Shown here: positions 47,594 through 56,526 of the stretch, piece after piece
Position numbering within the stretch: the stretch's first letter is position 1
Layout of the letters: each line of letters opens with the position of its first letter
Assembly (NCBI RefSeq): GCF_002067275.1
Contig: NZ_MVQX01000027.1
Location: 1-56,660 of the forward strand
Direction of reading: 5' to 3'
DNA: 56,660 bases
Origin: Methanomethylovorans sp. PtaU1.Bin093
GTDB taxonomy: Archaea; Halobacteriota; Methanosarcinia; Methanosarcinales; Methanosarcinaceae
Notes under the pieces: generated by a model
What the model was told of the DNA's origin: nothing
Databases searched by the model: none
Seen by the model: only the letters and a program-made list of their open reading frames with translations
Translations under genes and position numbers: made by a program

Positions 47594-48813
47594 GCCATAA
47601 TCAATGTGTACAATGCAAGGGACGAGGATTCTGTGGACGTCCTGTATGTCCCATTCTTGAAAAGTTCAAGTCCATAGAGTCATCTGTAATAACCAGTAAA
47701 GGAGCAACTTCCATATTCGGAGCCTCTCCTCCGGCAGTTTTCATTGGCAGGCATGATTATCCTTCAGTGATGTCGGGTCCCATGGTTCCTCCTGATATGG
47801 GCGCAGATGAGTCTTCCATGCTTGAGGACCCTAAGCAGCTGCTCAGCATGGGCATTGGAGATATCATTGCAGCACGTTCCAGGCTTGTGAGGGCAGGCGC
47901 ACGCATGCACGTTAAGGATGCCGCAGATCCCAAAGATCCTTTACTCCTGAAGTCTCAGGAACTTGCCCTTTCTATAACGCCTGTGGATACTGAAGCCTGG
48001 TTCAACAAGCCTCTGTCCAACAGGTTGAAGTTCGATAGCGTAATGACCCCTATGGGACCTTCAGGTGATCTAAAGGATCTGGATATCACTGAGAACCCGA
48101 ATGTTCCAAAGAAGGTCGATTATCTGGTATATGATGACGATGCTCTGGCAAAGGATGCTGTTTCAGAGCTTATCTCCTCGAATATCTCTCAGGACCACAT
48201 CACCCGTCTTCTTTCCATTGGACTGCTCGGAAAAGAGCGCAAGCTGGTACCCACCAGATGGTCCATAACAGCAGTGGACGATATGCTGGGCAAGGATATG
48301 TTGCACAGTGTCCGGGATCATCCTCAGATAAGCGATATTATGCTCTTTAGCGGAGGAGCTTTCGGTAACCATTTCGAAATACTCTTGATCCCCCGAGTAT
48401 TTTCCTATGAACTAATAGAGATATGGATGCCCAGGGCTGTATGGTCGGGTGACTCCACATGGATAGGTGCCGACGGTGAGGGCATGGACGGCAAAAAAGG
48501 ATATTCTAGTCTTGCAGGTGGTTATTATGCGGCGCGTCTTGGGGCCCTGGAGTACCTCAACGGTATCAGTAGACAGGCTACAGTGTTCATGGTAAGGGAG
48601 ATCACGCCAGATTACTGGGCGCCTCTGGGCGTATGGGTTGTAAGGGAAGCTGTGCGCAACGCTTTGCAGAATCCTCCACAGAGGTTCGAGAGCACAGATG
48701 CAGCTTTGGCGGATATGTCCTCAAGACTTCAAACTCCCATTGAGGCATGGAGGCCAAAAGCAAGTCTTATGAAAGAGTTGAAGTGCCAGAGGACTCTTGA
48801 TTCTTTCTTATAG
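47590..48813 (+). CDS. nreA: Archaeal DNA repair protein NreA
   Basis: A 407-residue NreA. A zinc knuckle at the start (CVQCKGRGFCGRPVCPI) is followed by FGASPPAVFIGRHDYP and the core. The last eight residues, QRTLDSFL, are a canonical PIP box for PCNA. In haloarchaea NreA works with PCNA in repair of mitomycin C-type damage. The start is TTG at 47590, overlapping the regulator stop by four bases. Its place in an Fe-S assembly operon is notable. Confidence 0.92.
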   Translation: MSHNQCVQCKGRGFCGRPVCPILEKFKSIESSVITSKGATSIFGASPPAVFIGRHDYPSVMSGPMVPPDMGADESSMLEDPKQLLSMGIGDIIAARSRLVRAGARMHVKDAADPKDPLLLKSQELALSITPVDTEAWFNKPLSNRLKFDSVMTPMGPSGDLKDLDITENPNVPKKVDYLVYDDDALAKDAVSELISSNISQDHITRLLSIGLLGKERKLVPTRWSITAVDDMLGKDMLHSVRDHPQISDIMLFSGGAFGNHFEILLIPRVFSYELIEIWMPRAVWSGDSTWIGADGEGMDGKKGYSSLAGGYYAARLGALEYLNGISRQATVFMVREITPDYWAPLGVWVVREAVRNALQNPPQRFESTDAALADMSSRLQTPIEAWRPKASLMKELKCQRTLDSFL

Positions 48814-48909
48814 GCCTATATGGCTATATAGTGATATATAGAATATTGTACCTACATTTATCTATATCTTACTAAATTGTCCACGTAGTTAATAGGAGGA
48901 TAATGGAAA

Positions 48910-49947
48910 ATGGATATTTTTAATCCCTATGTGATAGCTCTAGTAGCTGCGGGATTATACATGGCCTGGAACATTGGGGCAAATGACCTTGCCAATGCCA
49001 TGGGAACTTCAGTTGGCAGTGGTGCACTTTCCCTTAAACAGGTCATACTGGTTGCAGCAGTATTCGAATTCTGTGGTGCTGTTTTCTTTGGGAAGCGTGT
49101 CACTTCTACCCTTGCCAAAGGCATTGTGCCTGTGGAACAGATCAGGATGATAGATCCACATCTTGTGGTCATCGGTATGCTTGCAGCGATCCTGGCTGCA
49201 GGTTTCTGGATCACGCTTGCTACTTTTTATAATCTTCCTGTTTCCACAACTCATTCTATCGTTGGTTCTGTTCTTGGTTTTGGATTGGTATCGGCCTATC
49301 ATGGGATCATATCTTACAGTGAGATACATTGGTCAGTTCTGATCAAGATCGTAGCAAGCTGGCTGGTTTCCCCTTTGCTGGGTGCTCTTGTAGCATATAT
49401 TCTGTTCATGCTGGTGTCCCGTTTTATCCTCCAGAAAACTGACAAACCTTTTGCAGTTGAAAAGAAGTTCGTATATCTTCAGACCATGACAGCATGTTAT
49501 ATGGCATTCGCACATGGTTCCAATGATGTTGCAAATGCAATAGGTCCTTTGTATGCAGGGCTCAATGTGCTGGGTATGAATGGTGTGCAGATACCCACGT
49601 GGATCATGGTGATCGGCGGGTTCGGGATGGTGCTTGGGCTTGCCACATGGGGCTATAAAGTGATACAGACCATTGGTAACAAGATAACTGAACTTACTCC
49701 CACAAGGGGTTTCTGTGCAGAGTTTGCCACTGCTTCCGTTGTGGTGCTGCATAGTTATAGTTCCCTGCCGATCTCAACCACTCATACGCTTGTCGGATCT
49801 GTGATAGGTGTTGGTCTTGCAGGCGGTCTTGCAGCGGTTGATTTAAGTGTGATAGGAAAGATAGCAGTATCCTGGATAATCACGGTGCCTGTGGCAGCGT
49901 TGACTTCAGCTCTGATATTCACAGGACTAATGGGGATAGGAATTTGA
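48910..49947 (+). CDS. Inorganic phosphate transporter, PiT family
   Basis: A 345-residue low-affinity phosphate permease with two inverted-repeat halves. Each carries the PiT signature: GANDLANAMGTSVGSGAL near residue 23 and GSNDVANAIGPLYAG near 205. Both halves also have an S-T-T-H motif (LPVSTTHSIVGSVLG and LPISTTHTLVGSVIG). About ten membrane spans. GGAGG lies upstream of the ATG at 48910. It overlaps the DUF47 gene by four bases, a usual pairing in which the PhoU-like protein controls the carrier. Confidence 0.95.
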   Translation: MDIFNPYVIALVAAGLYMAWNIGANDLANAMGTSVGSGALSLKQVILVAAVFEFCGAVFFGKRVTSTLAKGIVPVEQIRMIDPHLVVIGMLAAILAAGFWITLATFYNLPVSTTHSIVGSVLGFGLVSAYHGIISYSEIHWSVLIKIVASWLVSPLLGALVAYILFMLVSRFILQKTDKPFAVEKKFVYLQTMTACYMAFAHGSNDVANAIGPLYAGLNVLGMNGVQIPTWIMVIGGFGMVLGLATWGYKVIQTIGNKITELTPTRGFCAEFATASVVVLHSYSSLPISTTHTLVGSVIGVGLAGGLAAVDLSVIGKIAVSWIITVPVAALTSALIFTGLMGIGI

Positions 49948-50636
49948 CGAAAAGGGAATACATACGCTCTGTGCTAAGCGTCTTTGCAAAATCTCCTTTC
50001 AGGCCTTTGCACATGCATGCCACTAAAGGAGGAGATGCTGTCCGAAAGTTAAGCGAGGAACTTTCTGCTTTCTTTGACTGTGACACGAACACTGTGCTAC
50101 GCCTCAATAATGAGATAGATGTCCTTGAGCATGAGGCAGATGTGATAAAACAGACCATACGGTCGGAACTTACATCTACGATCATGCTGCCGGTCCATGC
50201 TGATGACCTCCTCAATTTCCTCAAACCACAGGATTCGATCTCTGATGAGTGTCAGGATGCAGCTTACTGGCTTACACTGCGAAATTGTCAGGTACCAAAA
50301 GAACTCGAAGAGGGGTTCCGTGAACTGATGTCCAGGACCCTGGCAACGGTGGAGATGTATGAGCTTCTTGTGGACACGCTAAGCGAGCTACTGGAATCTT
50401 CTTTTGGGAAGAAGGATGTACATGAAACCCTGGAGCTTGTCACCAGGGTAGAAGAAATGGAACACCAGGTGGACGTTATAGAAAAACAAGTTATGAAACA
50501 GATATTCGAGAAGGAAGAATTGCTTGATGGCGGAGGTGTTTATTTCTTCCTGGAACTTGCCAAGAACATAGGCCGCATTGCTGACCGTACCGAGAGTGCT
50601 GCGGACAGGTTGCGGACCATGGTATTAAGGAGATGA
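49944..50636 (+). CDS. DUF47 / PhoU-like phosphate transport regulator (TIGR00153)
   Basis: A 230-residue all-helical protein of the DUF47 family, related to PhoU. It has FRPLHMHATKGGDAVRKL, NEIDVLEHEADVIKQTIRSEL and the C-terminal NIGRIADRTESAADRLRTMV with the metal-binding ExxxD-type motifs. It regulates or gates the neighbouring PiT carrier. It starts with TTG overlapping the PiT stop. Its last 12 bases overlap the tail of the convergent oxidoreductase gene. Confidence 0.92.
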   Translation: MTKREYIRSVLSVFAKSPFRPLHMHATKGGDAVRKLSEELSAFFDCDTNTVLRLNNEIDVLEHEADVIKQTIRSELTSTIMLPVHADDLLNFLKPQDSISDECQDAAYWLTLRNCQVPKELEEGFRELMSRTLATVEMYELLVDTLSELLESSFGKKDVHETLELVTRVEEMEHQVDVIEKQVMKQIFEKEELLDGGGVYFFLELAKNIGRIADRTESAADRLRTMVLRR

Positions 50637-52100
50637 GTTCCGTCCTCCTCTCCTGTGCAGGTTGCCATCTATGTTCAGTACACGCAGCATTTCTATAACA
50701 GAATATGCAGCACGGGTGATGCCCATACTGCGCCGGTCCGTGTCTGTTCCCGCAACATACAGATTCTTTATGGGCGTCCTGATGTCCGCAAAGTTCCCAT
50801 CAATGGTAACTGCAGCCTTTTCAGGAATAATGATCTGCTCATGCTTCATCTCAACATGTTCCTCGATGCCGGGAACAGCATTGTATATCGTTTCATAGGC
50901 CTTTTTGACCTCAGAGCTGTCATCCTTTTCCGGGTCTATCACAAAAGTAAAACCTACCAGCTGTTTTCCTTCAGGCGCAAGGGATGAGTCATAGTTGCTG
51001 ATGGGCATTGCCCAGTAGGCCTTGTCCCTGAACCAGATCTCAGAACCTATGTAATTGAAAGCTTCCATGGTAGTGTCCAGCCCAAGCCAGATAGTAAGGC
51101 TTTTTGTTTGTACGATGCCTTCTAGTTCTTTGACATAGGAAGAAGGCAGATCTTCTACAAGATATGGCAGATCCTTTGCAAAACCTGTGTGTATCACCAT
51201 GTCAGCAAGGTATGTGTCGTCTGCCATCACGCCTTTTACCACTCCCTCCTCTGTCAGGATCTTATGCACAGGATCCTCCACCATGATCTCCACTGACCTG
51301 GGCAGGGAATACAGTATGGTATTGAGGAGTGATCTGAGGCCTTTACGCGGATATCCCTGGGAATAGCTTACCTTGTTAGTGGCAAGCCTGCCCAGGGTTG
51401 TAAGGGGACTTGATACCTTGTTCAGCCGGGTTTGCAGTGAAGTATGCAGGTTCAATGGGATCAGGTTCTGCAGTACTTTTTCTTCCTGACCGTTCCTTTC
51501 TTCTGTTTTCAGGATCTCGTCCAGCTGTTCTGGTGTTACACTGTCCCGCACGAATGCGCTCCCTTCAAGTACCCTCTGTGCCGATGTATGTTTCATGTCC
51601 TTGCCTGTAAGGAAATAAGATATCGTATTGGCAAAGTCGTAAGTATCCTGGGAGAGGTTCTTGGGAAGGAATTCATATACGGATTGTTTGGATAGGTCCA
51701 TTCCGAAGGTCCTATATGTAAGGGCTTTGGTGACAGCCTGGCTAAGTACCAGCCTGTCCATCTTGGGCAATACGTCGAAGGTCACGAATTCCTTGATATT
51801 GGAAGGTACTTTCACAAGACGTTTGTCCGTGCGGATGAAATAGTTTCCGTAGTCCTCGAATACGGGCAGGTAGTCGAAGTAGCTCTCCATGAGCCTTTTC
51901 AGCGGACCTTCGATGAGGTGTGTGATGGCATGTGCCCCGGTGTCCACCTGGAACCCATCCACTACATAGCTATTACAGTTGCCCCCCACATGTTTGCTTT
52001 TTTCCAGTATCAGGACCTTTTTTCCATGCTTTGCAAGTACCAAAGCTGAAAGCAGTCCTGTGACACCTGCACCGACAACTATAACATCATATTTTTTCAT
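50625..52100 (-). CDS. FAD-dependent oxidoreductase, phytoene desaturase/CrtI-like
   Basis: A 491-residue flavoprotein of COG1233. The dinucleotide-binding motif VVGAGVTGLLSALVLAKHG is followed by LEKSKHVGGNCNSY and the C-terminal FAD motif KNLYVAGTDTDRRSMGITRAAYSVIEM. Relatives act on carotenoid or isoprenoid chains; in methanogens the substrate is not known. Saturation or desaturation of a lipid side chain is conceivable. It lies upstream of nothing on its strand but downstream of purC by 21 bases, suggesting co-transcription with it. It ends inside the convergent DUF47 gene. Confidence 0.85.
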   Translation of the reverse strand: MKKYDVIVVGAGVTGLLSALVLAKHGKKVLILEKSKHVGGNCNSYVVDGFQVDTGAHAITHLIEGPLKRLMESYFDYLPVFEDYGNYFIRTDKRLVKVPSNIKEFVTFDVLPKMDRLVLSQAVTKALTYRTFGMDLSKQSVYEFLPKNLSQDTYDFANTISYFLTGKDMKHTSAQRVLEGSAFVRDSVTPEQLDEILKTEERNGQEEKVLQNLIPLNLHTSLQTRLNKVSSPLTTLGRLATNKVSYSQGYPRKGLRSLLNTILYSLPRSVEIMVEDPVHKILTEEGVVKGVMADDTYLADMVIHTGFAKDLPYLVEDLPSSYVKELEGIVQTKSLTIWLGLDTTMEAFNYIGSEIWFRDKAYWAMPISNYDSSLAPEGKQLVGFTFVIDPEKDDSSEVKKAYETIYNAVPGIEEHVEMKHEQIIIPEKAAVTIDGNFADIRTPIKNLYVAGTDTDRRSMGITRAAYSVIEMLRVLNIDGNLHRRGGRNSSP

Positions 52101-52121
52101 GATGCCAACCCCTTTGAAGGC

Positions 52122-52835
52122 TCACTGGAATATCTCAGGGGCTATACGTTTTGCTATTTCTTCATATGCTTTTGTCAGATCTCCTTTGTCGAAGCGGAAG
52201 ATATCCTTGTCCATGGACCTTCCTGTTTCCTTGTCCCAGAAGCGGCATGTATCACAGGATATCTCATCGGCTACCAGGATCTGCCCATCCTTTCTCCCGA
52301 ACTCCAGTTTGAAGTCTGGCAGGGCTATGCCGCGTTCATCAAGGTATTTGATGAGGATGTCATTGACCTTGAGGGCAAGCTGCCTTATTGTGGCTATTTC
52401 TTCGTGTGTGGCTACTCCCAGGGCTACGGCGATGTCTTCGTTGAGCATGGGGTCGCCGTACTCGTCGCTCTTGTAGTCCATGACTATGACAGGTTTCTTG
52501 AAAATCGTGCCTTCCTTTATGGGGTATCTGCGCGTGATGGAGCCTGCAGCGATGTTGCGGGGTATGACCTCTATTTTGATGATGTCCACAGCTTCCACAA
52601 GCATCTCAGTGTCTGAAAGCATCTTTATATAGTGGGTCTTGATACCCTTGCTTTCCAGCAGCTCGAAGAGCTTTTTTGATATCTGGGCATTGTAATATCC
52701 TTTCTTTGAGGCTTCGCTCTTTTTCTTTCCGTCAAAAGCGGTAAGGCTGTCCCTGAACTCGGATATGTACTTTGAAGGGTCTTCGGTCCTGTATATGGTC
52801 TTTGCTTTTCCTGAGTATAATTGTTCGCCTTTCAT
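52122..52835 (-). CDS. purC: Phosphoribosylaminoimidazole-succinocarboxamide synthase
   Basis: A 237-residue SAICAR synthase, step 7 of purine synthesis. It has [57 protein letters not shown] and the C-terminal [18 protein letters not shown]. Two adjacent ATGs occur; GAGGG is six bases before the second (52835), which I prefer. The oxidoreductase gene follows after 21 bases. The divergent nikR gene starts about 145 bases away. Confidence 0.96.
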   Translation of the reverse strand: MKGEQLYSGKAKTIYRTEDPSKYISEFRDSLTAFDGKKKSEASKKGYYNAQISKKLFELLESKGIKTHYIKMLSDTEMLVEAVDIIKIEVIPRNIAAGSITRRYPIKEGTIFKKPVIVMDYKSDEYGDPMLNEDIAVALGVATHEEIATIRQLALKVNDILIKYLDERGIALPDFKLEFGRKDGQILVADEISCDTCRFWDKETGRSMDKDIFRFDKGDLTKAYEEIAKRIAPEIFQ

Positions 52836-52980
52836 CATCTCCCTCTATGGCAATGTTCTTTTATTATATTTTCCCATGTAAGTACTATTTATCTTAATAA
52901 ATCTATCATCAAGACATACAAAATGTTATTAGCCTTTACTTTCATTAGTAGGTCTATATATCTTATTTATGGGTGATCCT

Positions 52981-53403
52981 ATGGAACAGGAATTAATGAG
53001 AATTGGTGTTTCGCTGCCTGAGAACCTTCTTACGAAATTCGATGGTATCATTGAGCAGAGAGGGTATTCATCACGTTCGGAGGGTATACGGGATGCCATC
53101 AGAAGCTACATCACGCATTACGAATGGATGAGCGATGTGAAAGGCAGGCGTGTTGCTACCATCACTCTGATCTATGACCATACCAAACGCGGACTGACCA
53201 GCTCCCTTACGGAGATACAGCATGACCATTCTTCTCTGATCAAGACCTCTATACACATCCACCTGGACCATGACAACTGCCTGGAGGTCGTTATCCTGGA
53301 CGGAGAGGGTCAGGAGGTAAAGACGATAGCTGAGAAGCTGATGGCGCTTAAGGGTGTGAAGTATGTGAAGCTCAACACCGCCCAGCCTACGGAAAGTCAC
53401 TGA
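52981..53403 (+). CDS. nikR: Nickel-responsive transcriptional regulator
   Basis: A 140-residue NikR. An N-terminal ribbon-helix-helix ([28 protein letters not shown]) is joined to a C-terminal ACT-like domain. The nickel ligands His81, His92, His94 and Cys100 keep the exact spacing of E. coli His76, His87, His89 and Cys95. GGGTGAT lies five bases before the ATG at 52981; an ATG at 52969 is possible. It would repress nickel uptake genes when nickel is plentiful, important for methyl-CoM reductase and hydrogenase supply. No nickel transporter is nearby. Its last bases overlap the convergent ArsR gene. Confidence 0.93.
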   Translation: MEQELMRIGVSLPENLLTKFDGIIEQRGYSSRSEGIRDAIRSYITHYEWMSDVKGRRVATITLIYDHTKRGLTSSLTEIQHDHSSLIKTSIHIHLDHDNCLEVVILDGEGQEVKTIAEKLMALKGVKYVKLNTAQPTESH

Positions 53404-53750
53404 TCGAACGTTCTTTCGATAGCTTTGAGCAGGGACATTCCCAGGTCAGTGAGACAATATATCTGATAGTTCTTGTTCCTCGTGGACTCCACGAGCCCTG
53501 CTCCTTTGAGCAGCTTCAGATGGTATGACAGTGCAGAGTGCTTATAGTCCGTTATTTCCACGAGCACGCATACGCAGAGCTCCTGCACTTCCAGGGCTTT
53601 GAGTATGTGTATCCTTACGGGGTCTGAGAGCACCTTGAACAGTTCCACGAGCCCAGTCACATTTTCCTGCATGGCATCATGGACCTTCTGCATGGTCATA
53701 TCAGGCAAAATATAAGGTTCAGGCTCCAGCAGTCTTTCTTTTCCGCTCAT
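53397..53750 (-). CDS. ArsR-family winged-helix regulator
   Basis: A 117-residue regulator. The core runs [32 protein letters not shown], then the recognition helix [21 protein letters not shown]. The ELCVC motif resembles the cysteine pair of arsenic/antimony-sensing ArsR proteins, so metalloid or thiol sensing is possible. The ATG at 53750 lacks a strong Shine-Dalgarno; a GTG two codons earlier is an alternative. No arsenic resistance gene is adjacent. It ends seven bases inside the convergent nikR gene. Confidence 0.85.
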   Translation of the reverse strand: MSGKERLLEPEPYILPDMTMQKVHDAMQENVTGLVELFKVLSDPVRIHILKALEVQELCVCVLVEITDYKHSALSYHLKLLKGAGLVESTRNKNYQIYCLTDLGMSLLKAIERTFDQ

Positions 53751-53891
53751 TAACACTGGATGATGTCCTGATATGTTAATAATCTTTTTACCCTATTATC
53801 GGTGTAAGGATATTGATAGTTCTGTCTGCTGTGGAACGATTTAGAAACATTCAAATATGTTCGGGCGATTGTTTAAACCAAGGAGTCGGGT

Positions 53892-54149
53892 GTGAAGCCA
53901 CCACCAACACCCTGCTGCGAAGACATCACAGAATTGTGCATAACCAACCAACCAACAAACGATGTCCTGGATACTACAGGGATCCAAGTGCTTCACATAC
54001 TCCTTAAAAACAGAAACACGTTCTTTTTTCTCGAAGATCGCATGTTTTTATGGTGTCATTGTAACATGTCAATAAAAAAAACTTCTGCAACATGCCAAGT
54101 TTTAAAAAAAACATCTGCTGCTCTGCACCATTACAGGAAACCATCATAA
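53892..54149 (+). CDS. Possible small cysteine-containing protein (uncertain)
   Basis: An 85-codon frame starts with GTG six bases after AGGAG (53881-53885). The product begins VKPPPTPCCEDITELC and ends basic (LHHYRKPS); six of its residues are cysteine. No family is recognised. GGGTGT at 53888-53893 can pair with ACACCC about 13 bases later and would enclose the start codon. A hairpin plus T-run lies just after the stop on the same strand. Codon use is unlike the neighbours, so it may be a chance frame or a decayed gene. Confidence 0.25.
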   Translation: MKPPPTPCCEDITELCITNQPTNDVLDTTGIQVLHILLKNRNTFFFLEDRMFLWCHCNMSIKKTSATCQVLKKTSAALHHYRKPS

Positions 54150-54159
54150 AAAAAGTACA

Positions 54160-54189
54160 CCGGGAGCGGGATGCATCCCGGGTTTTTTC
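54160..54189. terminator. Hairpin with T-run, possibly bidirectional
   Basis: CCGGGA (54160-54165) can pair with TCCCGG (54177-54182), and the centre is a perfect palindrome GGGATGCATCCC. TTTTTT follows at once on the plus strand, and an A-run at 54148-54154 gives T-run on the minus strand. On the minus strand it would end the secreted protein gene; on the plus strand it would end a transcript through the small frame upstream. Confidence 0.6.
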
Positions 54190-54229
54190 GATCATTCAGC
54201 TGAAAGCTGCATGTTCAAATATCTGTCAT

Positions 54230-55807
54230 TTATACTGGACCAAAGTCCGGGTCAGGGATCCACTGCCCAACATTCACGTGTACACCATAGAAGTTATTCA
54301 AGGGGACCGTAATAGTGCATGCGGATTCAGCAGGATCACAGGTCTTCTTCCAAGCAAAGCGACCAGGCTCTGGCTTATCACTTGGGGCTGCCGCATAGTC
54401 CTGCACCTTCAGGTTTTCGGTAACGTCCTCAAACTCCCATGGAGTATCCAGTTTTACAGTGATGTCGATAAATCCACCAGTGGCCTCAGAGAAAGCTACT
54501 GTGCCAACTGGAGTGGTCTGCCCAGCGAACAGATTAGTGATTTTCGGTGTATATGCAACGTAGGTTGCCCAGTTGCCCTGGTCAACATACCTAATGAGTC
54601 CACTGGTCAGTTCATTCGCCGCCCAGGCGGTTTCACCATCAAAGACGAAGCACTGGACGTTGACCAAGAGTGTGGCAGAGGCAGATTGTTTCGTCTCAAC
54701 TATAGTGGCGGTGTTGTCGTAACGGAAATCACCACATTCTTCTGCGCCGTAGTATGCCCAGGCAAAGTCCTTGTAGTAGGTGAACTGAGCGTTATTCGGG
54801 GCAGTAACTGTGCCTAGATTCACTGTACCAAACAGGTCACTTATGTCTTGTATATTGACTACGTCGTTAACCTTAGTTACCTCGGCATCTTCCCAGTTTA
54901 TAGTGGCAATTGCGGTTTCAGTCACTGGATTCTCTTCATCTACATAATATGTGACATATACCACATTAGATCCCTCGACATAAACTTTCTTGCTGTACGT
55001 GCAAATCAACTGCCCTGAGGCTGGCACTTCGACGGCCTTAGTACAATCAACATCAGTCACTGTTCCATAAACATCAATCACTTTTCCAGCAACAACATCA
55101 ATCGGTGTTTCAGCTAGCGTATCCTCAATCTTGGTAACGACGATAGGAACATTTGCACTGTTTGTGATGGTGATCTCTCCTGAAACTGCCCAGTCGCTGT
55201 CCTCGTAACCTTTGTAGGTCACATCCACGGTCCAGGTTGCTTTTTCATCGCCGCTGCCGTCGGTGTAGAGCCAGATCTTGGGAGACCCATCTTCCTTATA
55301 TCCATCTTCTGTGGTAACTTTCTTTTCTATATCCCAGAAGTGTTCACGGGTGTATGAGGTCTCAGCGGTCTTGGAAATGTCAATTAATTCTTGGATGCTA
55401 CCACCAGGGCAGTAGTCGGAAATAACAAGCTTGCTGTTTTTGCCCGGAGCGCCATTGAGATTTATCGTAGCTTTGAGGTTTTCTAGGTCATAGTATGGTG
55501 TATAAAAATGCCATACATTGGCGTTCAGCGGCTCTCCTGGAGAATAGGTGCCGAGTGGTTTGCCGTCCTTGTCAGTAAGAACCAAATTTGCGTCGGTAGA
55601 TAGGCCTTTGGTGTTGAATACCCAGTGAATCCAGCCATCCAGATACATATCGTAGCGGGGATCATCCGCATCGGGCATTGTACAATCCTGGGAATATAGT
55701 CCGTTTATACCATTCCAGTCATATGTGTACATGCTATTTGCGCCCGCCGCCGGGAGCAGGGCAAACACTAAAGCCATTGCTATCAATGTTACAATCAATT
55801 TTTTCAT
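54230..55807 (-). CDS. Large secreted or surface protein of unknown function
   Basis: A 525-residue exported protein. A classical signal peptide (MKKLIVTLIAMALVFALLPAAGA, cut likely after AGA; shown only in part) precedes an acidic, aromatic-rich chain with many beta-strand patterns. Repeated beta-sandwich-like units include ATWTVDVTYKGYEDSDW and EITITNSANVPIVVTKIED, which resembles DUF11/CARDB-type surface domains. Few cysteines (about six), in positions that could form disulfides. There is no C-terminal membrane anchor, so it is probably secreted or cell-surface attached. GGAGGTATAAGAT lies just before the ATG. Function unknown to me. Confidence 0.8.
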   Translation of the reverse strand: MKKLIVTLIAMALVFALLPAAGANSMYTYDWNGINGLYSQDCTMPDADDPRYDMYLDGWIHWVFNTKGLSTDANLVLTDKDGKPLGTYSPGEPLNANVWHFYTPYYDLENLKATINLNGAPGKNSKLVISDYCPGGSIQELIDISKTAETSYTREHFWDIEKKVTTEDGYKEDGSPKIWLYTDGSGDEKATWTVDVTYKGYEDSDWAVSGEITITNSANVPIVVTKIEDTLAETPIDVVAGKVIDVYGTVTDVDCTKAVEVPASGQLICTYSKKVYVEGSNVVYVTYYVDEENPVTETAIATINWEDAEVTKVNDVVNIQDISDLFGTVNLGTVTAPNNAQFTYYKDFAWAYYGAEECGDFRYDNTATIVETKQSASATLLVNVQCFVFDGETAWAANELTSGLIRYVDQGNWATYVAYTPKITNLFAGQTTPVGTVAFSEATGGFIDITVKLDTPWEFEDVTENLKVQDYAAAPSDKPEPGRFAWKKTCDPAESACTITVPLNNFYGVHVNVGQWIPDPDFGPV

Positions 55808-56011
55808 ATCTTATACCTCCCACTTTCTCGTAAGTTTATATAGTACGCGTGGTAACACTCATACTATAACTTAAATCTTCTTCTTTTTCCGAATCTTCAT
55901 TGGAATTAACTTAGATTTCCCACTCTCTCAAAAAACATGAATTTCTCTTTCTGACCTTAGCAATAAGCAAAGATCATACTCTACTTTACCTCGCTTATAA
56001 ATATGAGCACA

Positions 56012-56025
56012 TTCTTATTTAAGAA
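56012..56025. promoter_or_regulatory. Inverted repeat upstream of the PerR-like gene (1)
   Basis: TTCTTA and TAAGAA form a perfect 6-2-6 inverted repeat. It lies about 23-36 bases before the ATG, in the core promoter region, and is a candidate operator for autoregulation. Confidence 0.45.
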
Positions 56026-56027
56026 CA

Positions 56028-56043
56028 ATTATTAACTAATAAT
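56028..56043. promoter_or_regulatory. Inverted repeat upstream of the PerR-like gene (2)
   Basis: ATTATTA and TAATAAT form a perfect 7-2-7 inverted repeat ending four bases before the ATG. The composition and arm length resemble Fur/PerR boxes (7-1-7, AT-rich). Binding here would cover the transcription start. Confidence 0.5.
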
Positions 56044-56047
56044 ACAT

Positions 56048-56491
56048 ATGACCGAATCGCAATATATTGATAAAAAAATAATTTCTACATTCAGGGAGAA
56101 TAATTTAAAAGTCACTCCACAGAGGATAGCCATCGCCAAATATGTGCTCAATAACAGCGAGCATCCTACAGCTAAGAGGATCTATCAGGAGATCAGGATG
56201 GCACATCCGACGGTCAGCGTGGCAACGATCTATGCCACTCTCAAGGTCCTGAAGGAAATTGGTTTTATCCAGGAGCTGAATCTGCCCGACGGCCAGTCGA
56301 GATTTGATCCGAATCTGGAGCCCCATGCACATCTGATCTGTGAGAAATGCGGCGATATCACTGATTGGGAGGACCCTCTCCTGTCTGAATTGGTTAGCAA
56401 TATTTCCAATGATGCACATTTTATCGTGAGCGCATCGGGTCTGAACCTTAATGGCGTTTGCAGGAAATGCCAGGAAGATGAGAACACTTAA
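56048..56491 (+). CDS. Fur-family regulator, PerR type
   Basis: A 147-residue Fur-family repressor. The winged helix (LKVTPQRIAIAKYVL, TVSVATIYATLKVL) is followed by the dimerisation domain. The regulatory-metal ligands of B. subtilis PerR have equivalents: His39, Asp87 (Glu in Fur), His93, His95 and Asp106. Structural zinc cysteines are CEKC and CRKC. The aspartate at 87 argues for peroxide sensing rather than iron. There is no Shine-Dalgarno, and two inverted repeats sit in front, so it is likely leaderless and autoregulated. It diverges from the secreted protein gene by 240 bases. Confidence 0.9.
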   Translation: MTESQYIDKKIISTFRENNLKVTPQRIAIAKYVLNNSEHPTAKRIYQEIRMAHPTVSVATIYATLKVLKEIGFIQELNLPDGQSRFDPNLEPHAHLICEKCGDITDWEDPLLSELVSNISNDAHFIVSASGLNLNGVCRKCQEDENT

Positions 56492-56526
56492 AAGCAGGAC
56501 CAAAGGCAGCCTTTATCCTCTGGCAT

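Larger units (their letters stand above)
53751..54229. other. Gene-poor region between ArsR and the secreted protein gene
   Basis: About 480 bases hold no clear conserved gene. They include a possible small cysteine-containing frame with a ribosome-binding site, an imperfect direct repeat (AACATG, then an A-run, then TCTGC, at about 54062 and 54090), and a hairpin followed by a T-run. The bases 54000-54150 are rich in A-runs. Confidence 0.5.

Noticed and set aside
50625..50636. Twelve-base tail overlap of the DUF47 and oxidoreductase genes as a sign of misannotation
   Set aside because: Both proteins reach normal family ends; short tail overlaps of convergent genes also occur at nikR/ArsR here.
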